Below are positions 51,298 to 51,313 of a stretch of 51,313 nucleotides of DNA, piece by piece; position 1 is the first letter of the stretch; each line of letters opens with the position of its first letter. A program made the translations under genes and the position numbers. The DNA comes from Collinsella sp. (lineage in GTDB: Bacteria; Actinomycetota; Coriobacteriia; Coriobacteriales; Coriobacteriaceae): contig DXZR01000014.1 of assembly GCA_019419555.1 (NCBI GenBank), positions 1 to 51,313 on the forward strand, read 5' to 3'. Below the pieces are notes generated by a model. It saw nothing but the letters and a program-made list of their open reading frames with translations, was not told where the DNA came from and made no database searches.

Positions 51298-51313
51298 TCG
51301 TCGGGCATGACCA

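Overview
The window is a GC-rich chromosomal segment of a gut-type anaerobic actinobacterium, most likely Coriobacteriia and probably Collinsella. This rests on gene content and style (ATP-type PEP carboxykinase, lactate permease, DegV proteins, Tat-lipoprotein PstS, a hydroxysteroid-dehydrogenase-like SDR) and on recognition, not on a database search. It is mostly housekeeping and metabolic genes in short operons on both strands. No prophage, CRISPR array or complete transposon was seen.

Layout. 1-680: 5' part of an IS110-type transposase with its non-coding left end, then two palindromic repeats. 679-9380: a coiled-coil membrane-anchored protein, an SDR very like bacterial 12alpha-hydroxysteroid dehydrogenases, tgt, a LOG-family hydrolase, DegV, a HAD phosphatase and an M20 dipeptidase. 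9675-13334: the pstSCAB phosphate importer, without phoU. 13498-16732: an ABC-F ATPase, a Cof-type HAD phosphatase and a DtxR/MntR-type metalloregulator. 17016-19790: a zinc/cadmium efflux operon on the minus strand (SmtB-type repressor, separate HMA metallochaperone, P1B-2 ATPase) with readable operators. 19790-21680: an AT-richer accessory patch with a predicted PD-(D/E)XK-type protein beside inverted repeats. 21679-27284: a DEDDh exonuclease, a His-rich ArsP_2-type metal exporter, a YaiI protein, a DUF308 membrane protein, a nitroreductase and two tandem histidine phosphatases. 27414-33719: a shortened DUF1015 protein, an M20 deacylase, serA, serC and a K+/H+ antiporter. 33973-43430: a PP-type phosphatase, a flippase, lctP, pckA, a B3/B4 protein, MarR, a second DegV and an MGMT-like protein. 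43824-51252: trpS, a TagO/WecA transferase, a probable 6S-like RNA, a PflX-type radical SAM enzyme, tRNA-Ala(CGC), a small tail-anchored protein, nicotinate phosphoribosyltransferase and proB.

The most distinctive feature is between the genes. Many operon boundaries carry a short, near-perfect palindrome. These fall into several arm families (CCACCACAAAGG; GTTGCGGTGRAATAG; TGATCCG; AGGGACGTTCC and others), and most share a GGGGAC / GGGAC / GGACAGG core in the loop or arm. Copies occur in both orientations and the arms show compensatory changes. They look like REP/REPIN-type non-autonomous elements that also serve as terminators; no REP-associated tyrosine transposase gene lies in the window. 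Other points worth a second look are the structured RNA at about 46450-46620, the bile-acid HSDH candidate, the SmtB operator placed between -35 and -10, and the IS110 left end abutting a palindrome.
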